Counted from the first letter of the stretch, positions 18,033 through 28,080 are shown. The stretch: DNA of 64,000 nucleotides from Exiguobacterium acetylicum DSM 20416 (GCF_000702605.1 NZ_JNIR01000001.1:300501-364500); one strand, 5' to 3'. Numbers and translations are program-made. The notes: generated by a model not told the origin, from the letters alone.

Positions 18033-18961
18033 AGACGTTAGGACTACTTGTTATGGCGTACGGTACGCCATATAAACCAGAAGATATCGAGCGTTATTAT
18101 ACGCACATCCGTCGCGGACGCAAACCGTCTCCAGAAGCATTGGCAGAGTTGACGGAACGTTACGAAGCCATCGGTGGTGTCTCACCACTCGCACAAGTCA
18201 CGATTGATCAGGCTGAAGAGCTACACCGTCAATTGTCTGAGAAATATGCTGGTGAAATTGAGTTCAAGCTCTATCTTGGTCTGAAACACATCGAGCCGTT
18301 CGTTGAGGATGCTGTCGAGCAAATGGCAAAAGACGGCATCACGGAGGCGGTCACGGTCGTTTTAGCACCGCACTATTCGACGTTCAGTATCCGTTCATAC
18401 AATGGTCGTGCGAAGGAAGTCGCGGACAAGCACGGTATTCATTTAGCATCTGTTGAATCGTGGTACAAAGAAGAAGCGTTCCTCGATTGGTGGGGTAAAG
18501 AAATCCGCAAGACGTTCGACGCTTTACCAGTACCTGAAGAGAAAGCTGTCCTTGTCGTTTCAGCACACAGTCTGCCTGAGAAAATCATCGCAAACGGTGA
18601 TCCATACCCAGAGCAATTGAAAGAAACAGCCGAATTGATCGCACAACGTGCAGGTGTACCGCACATGATCACAGGCTGGCAATCGGCTGGACAAACGCCA
18701 GAACCATGGCTTGGACCAGATGTTCAGGATTTGACGCGTGATGTTTACGAAGAAAAAGGATACGAAGCATTCGTCTACGTACCCGTTGGTTTCGTTGCCG
18801 ATCACTTAGAAGTACTGTTTGATAATGATTACGAGTGTAAAGTCGTCTGTGACGAACTCGGAATCCATTATGCGCGACCTGTCATGCCAAATGCGAATCC
18901 AGCTTTCATGAAGGCTGTCACGGAAGCCGTAGCGAAACAGGTGGGTAGTTATGTCCAGTAA
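18029..18961 (+). CDS. hemH: Ferrochelatase (coproporphyrin-type)
   Basis: A 310-residue class of monofunctional ferrochelatase: [10 protein letters not shown] at the start, [12 protein letters not shown] with the catalytic His, and a C-terminal Glu-bearing segment ([19 protein letters not shown]). In firmicutes HemH (CpfC) inserts iron into coproporphyrin III. It overlaps hemY by 11 bases. Confidence 0.94.
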   Translation: MKTLGLLVMAYGTPYKPEDIERYYTHIRRGRKPSPEALAELTERYEAIGGVSPLAQVTIDQAEELHRQLSEKYAGEIEFKLYLGLKHIEPFVEDAVEQMAKDGITEAVTVVLAPHYSTFSIRSYNGRAKEVADKHGIHLASVESWYKEEAFLDWWGKEIRKTFDALPVPEEKAVLVVSAHSLPEKIIANGDPYPEQLKETAELIAQRAGVPHMITGWQSAGQTPEPWLGPDVQDLTRDVYEEKGYEAFVYVPVGFVADHLEVLFDNDYECKVVCDELGIHYARPVMPNANPAFMKAVTEAVAKQVGSYVQ

Positions 18962-20360
18962 ACGTCTCGTCATCGTGGGCGGTGGTATATCAGGACTTGC
19001 AGCCGCCTATTATGCAGAGAAACAGTTTCCGGAAATGAATATCACGTTACTCGAGGCAGAAGGTCGTCTCGGTGGTAAGGTGGCGACATATCGGGACGAA
19101 GGATTGACGATCGAGCGTGGACCGGATTCATACGTCGCTCGGAAACACGTGCTGACGGATCTCATCGAAGAGATCGGATTAGGGGAACAACTCGTTCGCA
19201 ATAACACGTCGCAAGCGTATATCTTGGATGTGCGCGGTCTCCACCCGATTCCAAAAGGTGCCGTCATGGGTATCCCGACCGATTTAGAGTTATTCGCAGA
19301 GACATCTCTATTGACGGAAGAAGAAAAAGCAGAGGTGTCAGAACGCTTGCTTCACCCTGCTCCTGATTTGACGATTCCGGAAACGGACATTCCATTAGGG
19401 GAATACCTGCGTCCGCGTCTTGGAGATGCGCTCGTTGAGAAGTTGATCGAACCGCTTCTTTCAGGCATCTATGCGGGTGATATCGACCGGATGAGTACGT
19501 TTGCAACCTATCCGCAATTTGTTGCCAATGAACAAAAAGCAGGAAGTTTGTTCGAAGGAATGCGTCTCATGCGTCCGCTTGACCAACAACAAGGTCCGAC
19601 GCTCAAAGCGACAGGTCAATTCTTGTCACTTGCTACTGGACTTGAATCCCTTGTCGAGCGGCTAGAAGGGGTGCTTGAACGGACAGAAATTCGTCTTGAG
19701 ACACCACTTCGCTCCATTGAACGGGAAGAAGATGGGCGGTATCGTCTCGAAACGGATCATGGTCCAGAGTATGCCGATGATATTTTGTTGACGATTCCGC
19801 ATCACCAAGTCGTGTCCCTGTTACCAGAAGCGACGCTTCCAGGGCTTGCGAACCTTTCGACACACTCAACGGCGACGGTTACGTTGATTTTCGATAAAGA
19901 AACTGCGTTACCGATTGATGGAACAGGATTCATCGTCAACCGTCGGGCACCGTATTCGATTACAGCATGCACGGCGATTGATCAAAAGTGGAATCATGCG
20001 GCACCAAATCATACCGTGCTCCGTGCCTTCATCGGACGCCCCGGAAAAGATGCACTCGTTCGTGAATCAGATGAAGTGATTGAACGCGTCGTCTTAGAAG
20101 ACCTTGAAAACATCTGTGGTCGTCCATTGCAACCGGAACGTGTCGTCATCAGTCGTCTATTAGACGGCTTACCGGCCTACACGGTAGGACATGCACAGCG
20201 GATTCAAGAAGTGCGAGAAATCGTCTCTTCTCACTATCCACACATTCATTTAGCCGGACTTGCTTATGATGGTGTTGGATTGCCAGACTGTGTGGCAGGT
20301 GTCAAAGCGACGCTTGAACAAATGGCGTTACAACAACCAGAACCATGTCCAGAATCATGA
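18951..20360 (+). CDS. hemY: Coproporphyrinogen III oxidase, oxygen-dependent (HemY/CgoX)
   Basis: A 469-residue FAD enzyme with the dinucleotide fold [20 protein letters not shown] and GPDSYVARK, ending in a second FAD contact [18 protein letters not shown]. In the firmicute pathway it oxidises coproporphyrinogen III to coproporphyrin III for HemH. It is last in the operon and is followed by a strong terminator. Confidence 0.94.
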   Translation: MSSKRLVIVGGGISGLAAAYYAEKQFPEMNITLLEAEGRLGGKVATYRDEGLTIERGPDSYVARKHVLTDLIEEIGLGEQLVRNNTSQAYILDVRGLHPIPKGAVMGIPTDLELFAETSLLTEEEKAEVSERLLHPAPDLTIPETDIPLGEYLRPRLGDALVEKLIEPLLSGIYAGDIDRMSTFATYPQFVANEQKAGSLFEGMRLMRPLDQQQGPTLKATGQFLSLATGLESLVERLEGVLERTEIRLETPLRSIEREEDGRYRLETDHGPEYADDILLTIPHHQVVSLLPEATLPGLANLSTHSTATVTLIFDKETALPIDGTGFIVNRRAPYSITACTAIDQKWNHAAPNHTVLRAFIGRPGKDALVRESDEVIERVVLEDLENICGRPLQPERVVISRLLDGLPAYTVGHAQRIQEVREIVSSHYPHIHLAGLAYDGVGLPDCVAGVKATLEQMALQQPEPCPES

Positions 20361-20368
20361 CACACCTA

Positions 20369-20408
20369 AACCTTTTTGAAGCTAGCAGTGCTTCAAAAAG
20401 GTTTTTTT
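20369..20408 (+). terminator. Terminator of hemEHY
   Basis: A 14-bp stem AACCTTTTTGAAGC/GCTTCAAAAAGGTT with loop TAGCAGT followed by a T run. Confidence 0.88.
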
Positions 20409-20496
20409 GTCTTCAGAAGAATGATGAGGAAAGAAACGGGAATAAGAGACAGAGGAATCAAAATCGAAGAATACCGTTAAAACGGGAGGGAATCGT

Positions 20497-21948
20497 ATGG
20501 TGGAAGTATGGAGTACATTCACGATCATCATCGTCTACGGATTGCTCATCATGAATATCTTGGCTGTTCTGACAGTTATTTTTCTCGAACGGCGCGATAT
20601 TGGTGCGACGTGGGCATGGGTATTCATCTTGTATTTCGTTCCGCTCGTAGGATTTCTCGTCTATCTGTTTTTCGGAAGACTGTTGAAAAAAACGAATTTT
20701 TATCGTGTCACGGATGAAGAACAACTGGAACAGGATAGACGGATTGCCTTACAGAAAAAAGAACTTGTAACGATGGGACGGCACCCGATGATTCAAAAGC
20801 ACCGGGATATGATTCGGATGAACCTGATGTCGAACGGTTCGTTACTCAGTCTCTCCAATCAACTGCAGATTCTTTCGGATGGCGAGCAGAAGTTCAATCG
20901 GATGATTCAAGATATCCGCCAGGCTGAGCATGAAGTGAATATCCAGTACTACATCATTCAGAAAGACCGCCTCGGGTTAGCGTTGATCGATACATTAACC
21001 GATTGTGCCCGTCGAGGAATCAAAGTCCGTCTCTTGTATGATGCTGTCGGATCACGCAGTCTCAAACGGACGGATTTCAAGGATTTACTCGCACACGGCG
21101 GAGAAGTGTTTGCCTTTTTCCCATCGACGATCGGATTCGTTAATTTTCGATTGAACAACCGCAATCACCGTAAATCTTGTATCATCGATGGTCGAATCGG
21201 TTACATTGGTGGGTTCAACGTCGGTACGGAATATCTCGGGATCGATGAAAAGTTTGGCTACTGGCGAGATACACATTTTCGCTTGGAAGGTGACGTCGTT
21301 CACGATCAGCTTGATCGCTTTATTCTCGACTGGAACCAAGCAAGTGACGTCTATACGGAAAAATCTTTGTTTTACTATGGAACGCACAGGATTCAGGATA
21401 TATTACCGATGCAAATCGTCACGTCGGGTCCGGATTCCCGTTCAGAATATTTGAAGCTTGCCTTGATTAAGATGATTAACGAAGCAAAACGGACGATTTA
21501 CATCCAATCGCCTTATTTCATTCCAGACACGAGTTATTTAGATGCGTGTAAGGCAGCTCTTCTGTCCGGAGTGGAAGTGCGAATTATGATCCCGAACAAA
21601 CCGGACCATCCATTTGTTTACTGGGCAACGACTGCTGCTGTAGGGGAACTACTATCTTACGGAGCTAAAATCTACACGTATGAACCTGGATTTTTACATG
21701 CGAAGACGATCGTCGTCGATGGCGAGGTTGCTTCGGTTGGAACGACGAATATCGATGCACGAAGTTTTCGGTTGAATTTTGAAATGAATACGATTGTCTA
21801 TGATCAGGAAGTAACGATTGAACTAGAACGGCTCTTCCTCGCCGATTGTGAGGTATCAAAGCTCATGACGGTCGATTCGTATGCCGCGCGTTCAAGAATG
21901 ATTAAATTCAAGGAAAGTATTTCGCGTTTGTTGTCCCCGATCTTGTAA
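20497..21948 (+). CDS. cls: Cardiolipin synthase (phospholipase D type)
   Basis: A 483-residue enzyme with two N-terminal membrane helices (about 8-30 and 38-60) and two HKD motifs: NHRKSCIIDGRIGYIGG and LHAKTIVVDGEVASVG. It condenses two phosphatidylglycerols to cardiolipin at the membrane. SD GGGAGG is good. Monocistronic by spacing. Confidence 0.93.
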   Translation: MVEVWSTFTIIIVYGLLIMNILAVLTVIFLERRDIGATWAWVFILYFVPLVGFLVYLFFGRLLKKTNFYRVTDEEQLEQDRRIALQKKELVTMGRHPMIQKHRDMIRMNLMSNGSLLSLSNQLQILSDGEQKFNRMIQDIRQAEHEVNIQYYIIQKDRLGLALIDTLTDCARRGIKVRLLYDAVGSRSLKRTDFKDLLAHGGEVFAFFPSTIGFVNFRLNNRNHRKSCIIDGRIGYIGGFNVGTEYLGIDEKFGYWRDTHFRLEGDVVHDQLDRFILDWNQASDVYTEKSLFYYGTHRIQDILPMQIVTSGPDSRSEYLKLALIKMINEAKRTIYIQSPYFIPDTSYLDACKAALLSGVEVRIMIPNKPDHPFVYWATTAAVGELLSYGAKIYTYEPGFLHAKTIVVDGEVASVGTTNIDARSFRLNFEMNTIVYDQEVTIELERLFLADCEVSKLMTVDSYAARSRMIKFKESISRLLSPIL

Positions 21949-22023
21949 ACCGCGTTTACGACCAGTCAAAATGTGAAAAATGGTATAGTGGTATGGAAAT
22001 AGAAAAAGAGGAGAGTGAAGACG

Positions 22024-22905
22024 ATGGCAAATCCAATCAAACTACTCGTATCAGACATGGATGGAACCGTTCTTTCGGGTAAACAACGAATTGAACCGGA
22101 AACGATTCAGGCAATTGAAGCAGCACGCGAACAAGGTGTCGAGTTTGCAATCGCGACAGGACGTAACTACTTAAATGCAAAAGAATTAACAGATGCAGCA
22201 GGAATCCACTGTCCGATCATCGCGTCAAACGGGGCACGTGTGATGACCGTCGATGGAGAAGAGTTGAGTGCGACGACGTTAACGACGGAGCAAGCGCAAC
22301 AAATTTACGGCATCATCAGTCAATATGAAGTCTTCTTCGAGATGTTCTGTGATCAAGGACTCGTGACAGCACAAGGGGCGACAATCGATGCAGCCTACGA
22401 TTCGTTGAAAGAGTTGAGTGAAGAGAGTGATCGGGCAAAACAAGTGCTCGATTTCTTCCACGATCGCTATTATGTCCAAGAAGACGTCAAGATGATTGAT
22501 GGATTCCGATCGTACATTCGCAACCAAGCAGGACAAGTGTTCAAGTTCATCTCGTTCTCGTTTGATCAAGAATTAATGAAAAAGATTTGGCAGGAAATCG
22601 AGCAGAAGGTCGACGGTGTCTATGTCACGTCGTCAGGACACGATAATATCGAAGTCATGGCAGCTGGGGCCGATAAAGGAACGGCAGTTAAAATTCTTGC
22701 CGACCACCTTGGTGTTCCGATTGAACAAGTCGCTGTCATCGGTGATAACTTGAACGATATCCCGATGTTCAAGGTTGCCGGCAAGGCGATTGCGATGGGG
22801 AATGGTCATGATGAAGCAAAAGCGATTGCCCATCACGTGACGAAAACAAACAATGAGCACGGCGTCGGATATGCGATTCAGCAGTTGGCGTCCCGCGCTT
22901 GGTAA
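22024..22905 (+). CDS. Cof-type HAD phosphatase
   Basis: The ATG at 22024 with GAGGAGAG upstream gives 293 residues. Motif I is LLVSDMDGTVLSG with both catalytic Asp, and motif IV is VAVIGDNLNDIPMF. A C2B-type cap lies between. The family dephosphorylates sugar phosphates or flavin and pyridoxal phosphates; the substrate is not identifiable. mscL starts 12 bases downstream. Confidence 0.87.
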   Translation: MANPIKLLVSDMDGTVLSGKQRIEPETIQAIEAAREQGVEFAIATGRNYLNAKELTDAAGIHCPIIASNGARVMTVDGEELSATTLTTEQAQQIYGIISQYEVFFEMFCDQGLVTAQGATIDAAYDSLKELSEESDRAKQVLDFFHDRYYVQEDVKMIDGFRSYIRNQAGQVFKFISFSFDQELMKKIWQEIEQKVDGVYVTSSGHDNIEVMAAGADKGTAVKILADHLGVPIEQVAVIGDNLNDIPMFKVAGKAIAMGNGHDEAKAIAHHVTKTNNEHGVGYAIQQLASRAW

Positions 22906-22917
22906 GGGGGACGTTTC

Positions 22918-23310
22918 ATGTTTAAGGCATTCAAGGAGTTCGCCTTTCGCGGAAATGTGATTGACTTAGCGGTCGGGGTCATTCTCGGTGCTGCCTTTAG
23001 CGGGATCATCAAGTCGCTTGTCGACAGTGTCTTCATGCCGTTGATCGGAATCATCATCGGTGGCATTGATGTCAAAGGCTTGTCAGTCATGGTCGGAAAC
23101 GCGGAGTTACAGTATGGTCAGTTTCTTCAAGCAAGTATTGAATTCTTGTTGATCGCATTTGCTCTGTTCCTCTTCGTCAAGGGCATCACTTCGTTCCGAA
23201 AGAAAGAAGAAGTCGTCGAAGAAGAGGCAGCGCCAACGACAGAAGAAAAATTACTGACAGAAATTCGGGACGCCTTGGTTCGTCAGAATGAGTCATCGAC
23301 GAAAAATTAA
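22918..23310 (+). CDS. mscL: Large-conductance mechanosensitive channel
   Basis: A 130-residue channel. The N-terminal amphipathic helix and TM1 (FKEFAFRGNVIDLAVGVILG) and the second helix (about 73-95) are typical, with a charged C-terminal bundle. It releases solutes on hypo-osmotic shock. SD AAGGGGGA; probably co-transcribed with the HAD gene. Confidence 0.95.
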   Translation: MFKAFKEFAFRGNVIDLAVGVILGAAFSGIIKSLVDSVFMPLIGIIIGGIDVKGLSVMVGNAELQYGQFLQASIEFLLIAFALFLFVKGITSFRKKEEVVEEEAAPTTEEKLLTEIRDALVRQNESSTKN

Positions 23311-23322
23311 CGGATACAACAA

Positions 23323-23344
23323 AGGCTGACTCAAAAGTCAGCCT
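23323..23344 (+). terminator. Hairpin after mscL
   Basis: AGGCTGACT and AGTCAGCCT form a 9-bp stem with a CAAA loop. No T run follows, so termination is not certain. Part of it (CTGACTCAAAA) can instead pair with TTTTGAGTCAG at 23548-23558. Confidence 0.5.
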
Positions 23345-23351
23345 CTACAAA

Positions 23352-23388
23352 GATAAAGGTGGCAGAATAAAAATCTGCCACCTTTATC
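23352..23388. repeat. 15-bp perfect hairpin
   Basis: GATAAAGGTGGCAGA (23352-23366) pairs with TCTGCCACCTTTATC (23374-23388) around a 7-base loop. It is part of the structured block between mscL and the convergent helicase gene. Confidence 0.7.
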
Positions 23389-23395
23389 TCGTAAC

Positions 23396-23549
23396 AAAAA
23401 GAATGACGCGTCACACGTCACTCCTACAGGAAAAAGCGCATTATGCGCTGTCAGAGACAAACAAGACCCGCTTTCCTGCTGAATGAAGCAGGAAAACTGG
23501 CTTGTGTCTCGCCTGAGGAAAGAGCGTGAAAAGACGCGTCATTCTTTTT
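23396..23549. repeat. 154-bp palindromic element with 17-bp terminal inverted repeats
   Basis: AAAAAGAATGACGCGTC at 23396-23412 is repeated perfectly inverted at 23533-23549. Inside are GCGCATTATGCGC and the stem TTTCCTGCT/AGCAGGAAA nested in AGACA.../...TGTCT arms. It encodes no ORF. It may be a MITE-like repeat or a multi-stem RNA or terminator for the convergent genes. Confidence 0.65.
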
Positions 23550-23570
23550 TTGAGTCAGGTCCATTTTAAA

Positions 23571-25733
23571 TCATAAAATTTCGAGTAATGCATTTTCAGA
23601 GCAGACTTGTAACGAAAGCTGTTTTTTCATTCCTTGATCAAATGAAATTTCTAGCACGTCGTCAACCAGGTGCAAGACGGTTCCAGGACCAAATGCTGTA
23701 TGCGAGACACGCATGTTCTCAGTGATCGGTAGTGGAGGAATGCTAGCTCGCGCTGTAACAGCAGGGCGATGGTGCTCTACTTTTCGTTTTGCAGCGTCAG
23801 GCGTGACAAGACGATGGACGTCTTCGACGAATGGCGAGACATCAAATGATTTTGATTTAAAACGATAGGACAGGAGATGTAGTTCATGTCTTGCCCTTGT
23901 CATGCCGACGTAAAACAAGCGCGCTGCTTCTTCCATATCATCGAGTTGCCCATTCTTATAAGCTTTAATCGTATCAGCTGACGGTAGAATCCCTGCGACG
24001 AGATCGATCATGAAGACACGATCGAATTCGAGTCCTTTCGCACTGTGGAAGGTCGAGAGGGTGACCGCATTTTGATTTTTATTTTGTTTCGCATCACGCA
24101 TTAACTGTTCAAGATGCGATATTCGTTCGCGAAAGGCAAGTAACGTCGGTACATCGCTTGCGATATTATCGATCGTATTCAATGTTTCGAGCAGATGATC
24201 GAGGCTAAAACCAAGACTCTCACTCATTTTCCGTAAATTCTTTTCGTATCCTAATTCATGACGAATGAGGGAAAGCGCAGCAGACGGACGAACGGTCTGA
24301 ATGGAAGCAAACGTCCGTTTCATTTGCTGGAGTTGTTTCTTTTGATAGAACTTCATCTCGATTTTATTTATAAGCAGATCAAACAAAGACTCACCCGTAC
24401 CGAACTGCTGCAATTGAGCCAGTTGCGCTTTTGAGATATACCCGGCGAATTTCGTATGGATGGTTGCTAGAATCTCGATATCTGTTGGATCTTGTGCGAA
24501 TGTCATGAAATTTAAAATATCCTTCAAAATCCAATGACTGAAGAATTTATGATCAACATCCTTAATGTAGAAAGGGATATTTGCTTGATCTAACGCATTC
24601 ATGACGTTAATTGAAGAAGCGTTGTTGCGATATAAGATGGCTACTTCACGATAATTTGTCTCTGTCCGTAACTGATTCAACAGATAGCGGGTCTGATCTT
24701 CATAAGTCGGTAGCGTCTCTAAGATGATTGGACGAACAGCAGCGTTCTCCGTGAACATCTGTTTCGGATAGCGTGCTTTATTGCGCTGAATGAATTGGTT
24801 CGCGACGGATACGATGTCTTGAGACGAACGATAATTTTGCTCCATATAAAGAATCGTCGCATTCGGATACGTATCCTTGAAATGAAGGATTTTCGAAGCA
24901 TCTGCACCACGCCAACTGTACAGTGTTTGGTCATCATCCGCGACGACACATAGACGGTTGTGTGGTAAGGCTAACTTCTCGACCAATTGATGCTGGACGA
25001 GTGACGTATCCTGACTCTCATCCGTTAAAATATAGTCAAAGCGTCGCTGATAATGTTGCAACAGACGACGGTCTTGCTCCAAAATCGTATTTGCATACGT
25101 CAACATATCGTCAAAGTCGAGTAACGGATGTAAGGGATCACGCGACTTAAATTGTTCATATGCCACATAGATATCAGGAAAATGTTTAATCGTCGTCGGT
25201 ACTGCCTTGATTTCCTTTAAAGACAGGAGACGGTTCTTGACGAAGGAAATCATCCGTAATAACTCATCCATCTGATCATCAGTAATGACACTCCGATTCA
25301 TTTCCTGGAAAATACGCCGGAGTAACATGCGTTTATGTGGCGCATTCGGATGTTGTTGATCCATCGGTCCTTCGATGATCGTATAGGAGAGACGTTGCTG
25401 GGATGTATGATCCCGAACGACTTGAAAAGCAAAACTATGGATCGTTGAAAAAGCTGCCGTTGTTCCGATTAGCTCATGGAATAAGTGATAAAATCGATCC
25501 GCCATCTCACGCGCTGCCGCTTTACTGAAGGTCAGCCCTAGAATACGATGTGGTTCGATCTTTTTTTGTAAAATCAAATAGGCAATTTTAAAATTAAGCG
25601 TCGTTGTTTTTCCAGAGCCGGGTGAGGCGAGTAACAGCAACGGACCATGGTCATGTTCGATTGCCTGTTGTTGAACAGGATTCAGTTGAATGCCGGTCAA
25701 TCGCTCCATCTGTTCGAAAAAATCTTCATGCAT
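23571..25733 (-). CDS. UvrD/PcrA-family DNA helicase
   Basis: The ATG at 25733 is preceded by GAGGTG, giving 720 residues. Superfamily 1 motifs are visible: Q-motif LNPVQQQAIEHDHGPLLL, Walker A SPGSGKTTTLNFK, motif II ILTDESQD, motif III VVADDDQTLYSWRGA, motif IV MEQNYRSSQDI, motif V LSTFHSAKGLEFDRVF and motif VI YVGMTRARHELH. It is shorter and more divergent than PcrA and resembles the YjcD-type second helicases of Bacilli. A DNA repair role is inferred. Confidence 0.88.
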   Translation of the reverse strand: MHEDFFEQMERLTGIQLNPVQQQAIEHDHGPLLLLASPGSGKTTTLNFKIAYLILQKKIEPHRILGLTFSKAAAREMADRFYHLFHELIGTTAAFSTIHSFAFQVVRDHTSQQRLSYTIIEGPMDQQHPNAPHKRMLLRRIFQEMNRSVITDDQMDELLRMISFVKNRLLSLKEIKAVPTTIKHFPDIYVAYEQFKSRDPLHPLLDFDDMLTYANTILEQDRRLLQHYQRRFDYILTDESQDTSLVQHQLVEKLALPHNRLCVVADDDQTLYSWRGADASKILHFKDTYPNATILYMEQNYRSSQDIVSVANQFIQRNKARYPKQMFTENAAVRPIILETLPTYEDQTRYLLNQLRTETNYREVAILYRNNASSINVMNALDQANIPFYIKDVDHKFFSHWILKDILNFMTFAQDPTDIEILATIHTKFAGYISKAQLAQLQQFGTGESLFDLLINKIEMKFYQKKQLQQMKRTFASIQTVRPSAALSLIRHELGYEKNLRKMSESLGFSLDHLLETLNTIDNIASDVPTLLAFRERISHLEQLMRDAKQNKNQNAVTLSTFHSAKGLEFDRVFMIDLVAGILPSADTIKAYKNGQLDDMEEAARLFYVGMTRARHELHLLSYRFKSKSFDVSPFVEDVHRLVTPDAAKRKVEHHRPAVTARASIPPLPITENMRVSHTAFGPGTVLHLVDDVLEISFDQGMKKQLSLQVCSENALLEIL

Positions 25734-25932
25734 GATACAGTTCACCTCGAGCGTATTAATTTCGCGTCCAATAATCGAACTTTCCCTAGTGTATCATTTT
25801 TAGTGTCAGGAGTGGATTACGGAAAGAAGAACCGTGGAATAAAGAGACAAGAACCTATTGGATGTTATGTAAGACGAGTACCCTAAAAGACTAGGCAAAT
25901 GGACACAAAAACATTAAAATGGGAATAGATGT

Positions 25933-25948
25933 AAGAGAGTACTCTCTT
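25933..25948. promoter_or_regulatory. Perfect 16-bp palindrome upstream of the GNAT gene
   Basis: AAGAGAGTACTCTCTT ends 25 bases before the start of the acetyltransferase gene. It has the size and symmetry of an operator. No regulator gene is adjacent. The rest of the gap 25734-25973 shows no gene. Confidence 0.4.
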
Positions 25949-25973
25949 GTCCTGTACAAAGAGGGAAGGCGGA

Positions 25974-26477
25974 ATGAGAATGTCTGTAGTGAAATTACAC
26001 ATGTATACGAATGAACATTATGAACAATGTGAGGCGTTCATTCTTCCAGAAGAACAAGTCCAGTTTACTTCTTTTCCGACGGATGTCGTCACAGATGCAG
26101 TTGCCCATCCAGATAAATTCCCGGTCGTCATCAAAAAAGACGATCTCGTCGTCGGATTTTTTATTCTCCATCTCAATCCCCCTAAAACACATCGAACACA
26201 TGAACAAAGTGTCCTGTTACGTGCCTTTTCCATTGATGTACGCCATCAACACCAAGGATACGCGAAGGAGGCAATGATGCAGTTGCCAGAGTTTGTCCAT
26301 CATCATTTTCCAGAAGTCACAGCGATCACACTGGCAGTCAATAAGAAGAATATTGCTGCAAAATCATTGTATTTCAAGACGGGATACGTCGATACGTTAC
26401 AGTCCGTCATGGGTCCGATTGGGGAGCAACACATCCTTGCATTTGATTTAGAAAAAGAACTGCGATTGAAGCATTGA
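25974..26477 (+). CDS. GNAT-family N-acetyltransferase
   Basis: The first Met after AGGGAAGG is at 25974 (a second at 25980 is also possible), giving 167 residues. The acetyl-CoA site is in FSIDVRHQHQGYAKEAM, where the usual Q/RxxGxG/A reads QHQGYA, followed by the ITLAVNKKNIAAKSLY strand and helix. Substrate unknown. It stands alone between convergent and divergent neighbours. Confidence 0.82.
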   Translation: MRMSVVKLHMYTNEHYEQCEAFILPEEQVQFTSFPTDVVTDAVAHPDKFPVVIKKDDLVVGFFILHLNPPKTHRTHEQSVLLRAFSIDVRHQHQGYAKEAMMQLPEFVHHHFPEVTAITLAVNKKNIAAKSLYFKTGYVDTLQSVMGPIGEQHILAFDLEKELRLKH

Positions 26478-26481
26478 ATTA

Positions 26482-26521
26482 AAAAAGCATTTTCCTGATT
26501 CTATTCAGGAAAATGCTTTTT
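26482..26521. terminator. Bidirectional terminator
   Basis: A perfect 17-bp stem AAAAAGCATTTTCCTGA with its complement, between the GNAT gene and sacA, which converge. Confidence 0.88.
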
Positions 26522-26527
26522 GTTCAT

Positions 26528-27994
26528 TTAAGATAAATCAAAAATGGATAGATGGGCAGTCGCTTCACCAGAGAAGGCGATCCCACGACTGGATGCTTTC
26601 GGGAAGATGCGTCCAGATGCAACGGCTTCTCCATCGTTCAGGAAAAGTTCAAATGAAGAACGATCTACGAACAAACGTAATGTATGCAAGTCTTTTGTAA
26701 GGACAGTCGACCGCGATGTACCAAATGTTTCAGCAGGGACTTCCGCGCCTGAACGGCTTCGATCGATCGTAAATTGACGTGATACAGCATCGTAGTGGAA
26801 TACCGTCTCTTCTGTAGCGTCTTGACGAATCGAGAAGCGGAACGAGTCGGACGACAGCTTCAAGTCTGTCATCATGAGTTCGAAAATCTCGGCTTCCGCA
26901 ATCGTCACATCTTGCTCGAAAAGAATCGTTTCGTCAAACAGTGTCTCTTTTCGTAGCTGTGTCAGTTCACGGACAGGTCGTTGACGAAGTTGTCCCTGTT
27001 CGATCGTTAATTCACGTGGCAATGTCAAAGCATGTGCCCAGTTATAGATGTCAGAAGGATAACTAATATCCGGTAACCCCATCCAACCAACAAGAATCCG
27101 TCGACCATCTGCCGCTTCAGTTGTTTGTGGCGCGTAGAAGTCAAATCCGAAATCGAGTTCTTGGAACGATTCGTGTGTGAATGTTAAGTCGGGTAAAGCT
27201 AACGGTTCACCGATGAAATAACCGGACTGGAAGATATTTTGATAGTTCGTACCATCCGGTTCAATCCCTTGAGGACTAAAGAGGAGAACACCTTTTCCAT
27301 CGAGTTCAAAATAATCAGGACATTCCCACATATAACCGAATGTTGGATTGTTCGTCTGTAATTCACCGAGGAATGTCCAGTGCTCTGCATCTTGAGACTG
27401 ATAGATGACAGTACAACCCGTCAAGTCAATGCGCTGTGCACCAATGATGCAGTACCAGGTACCCGATGCATCTTGGAAGACTTTCGGATCACGGAAATGT
27501 TCCGTATATCCTTCAGGAACGTTTGGGATAGCAGGTGGTAAATGTTTTTCGATTCGTCCATCCGAGCGGAGATGACCGACGATCTGGCTCGTATGGCGAT
27601 TCCAATCCGCATCCCGTTTATTGCCGGTATACATGATGTGCACTTGATCATCTTTAATGAAGCCACTACCGGAATAAGCACCGTGCGAATCAGGATCGTC
27701 ATTCGGGATCAAGGCGGCTCCTTCATCGAACCAATGTACAAGGTCTTTTGATGTCATGTGATACCAGTACTTCAGCCCGTGTACGGGTCCGAGTGGAAAC
27801 CATTGATAAAACAAATGATAGAGACCATCATGATAGACGAAGCCGTTCGGATCATTCAAAAGTCCGGTCGGAGGTTGGATATGGTAAGAAAATCGCCAAG
27901 GAGATGTGCGAACTTCTTCCTTCATCGCTTGGTAGACGCTCGGATCGACATCCGAGAGGGGACGGTATCGTGCTTCACGTGTCCATTGATTCAT
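26528..27994 (-). CDS. sacA: Sucrose-6-phosphate hydrolase (GH32)
   Basis: The ATG at 27994 follows GAGGAG; 488 residues. The three GH32 acidic motifs are present: GLLNDPNGFVYHDG (nucleophile Asp), HFRDPKVF (transition-state Asp) and MWECPDYF (acid/base Glu), in a five-blade propeller followed by a beta-sandwich. No signal peptide, so it acts in the cytosol on sucrose-6-phosphate or sucrose. No PTS or regulator gene is adjacent, unlike most sac loci. TATAAT lies 21-26 bases upstream of the SD. Confidence 0.88.
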   Translation of the reverse strand: MNQWTREARYRPLSDVDPSVYQAMKEEVRTSPWRFSYHIQPPTGLLNDPNGFVYHDGLYHLFYQWFPLGPVHGLKYWYHMTSKDLVHWFDEGAALIPNDDPDSHGAYSGSGFIKDDQVHIMYTGNKRDADWNRHTSQIVGHLRSDGRIEKHLPPAIPNVPEGYTEHFRDPKVFQDASGTWYCIIGAQRIDLTGCTVIYQSQDAEHWTFLGELQTNNPTFGYMWECPDYFELDGKGVLLFSPQGIEPDGTNYQNIFQSGYFIGEPLALPDLTFTHESFQELDFGFDFYAPQTTEAADGRRILVGWMGLPDISYPSDIYNWAHALTLPRELTIEQGQLRQRPVRELTQLRKETLFDETILFEQDVTIAEAEIFELMMTDLKLSSDSFRFSIRQDATEETVFHYDAVSRQFTIDRSRSGAEVPAETFGTSRSTVLTKDLHTLRLFVDRSSFELFLNDGEAVASGRIFPKASSRGIAFSGEATAHLSIFDLS

Positions 27995-28039
27995 GTTGAC
28001 AGCTCCTCGTTGAAAAATTATACGCTTCTCGTTCACCTT

Positions 28040-28071
28040 ACGGAGGAGAGCAGCGCTTGTCAATCCTCCGT
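28040..28071. repeat. Small inverted repeat upstream of sacA
   Basis: ACGGAGGA (28040-28047) and TCCTCCGT (28064-28071) flank 16 bases between the cyclase gene end and the sacA promoter region. It has no T run. Its role could be an operator or an mRNA hairpin. Confidence 0.35.
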
Positions 28072-28080
28072 CCTGAATGG

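Noticed and set aside
23396-23549. An insertion sequence
   Set aside because: Terminal inverted repeats are present but there is no transposase frame inside 154 bp; at most a MITE-like element.
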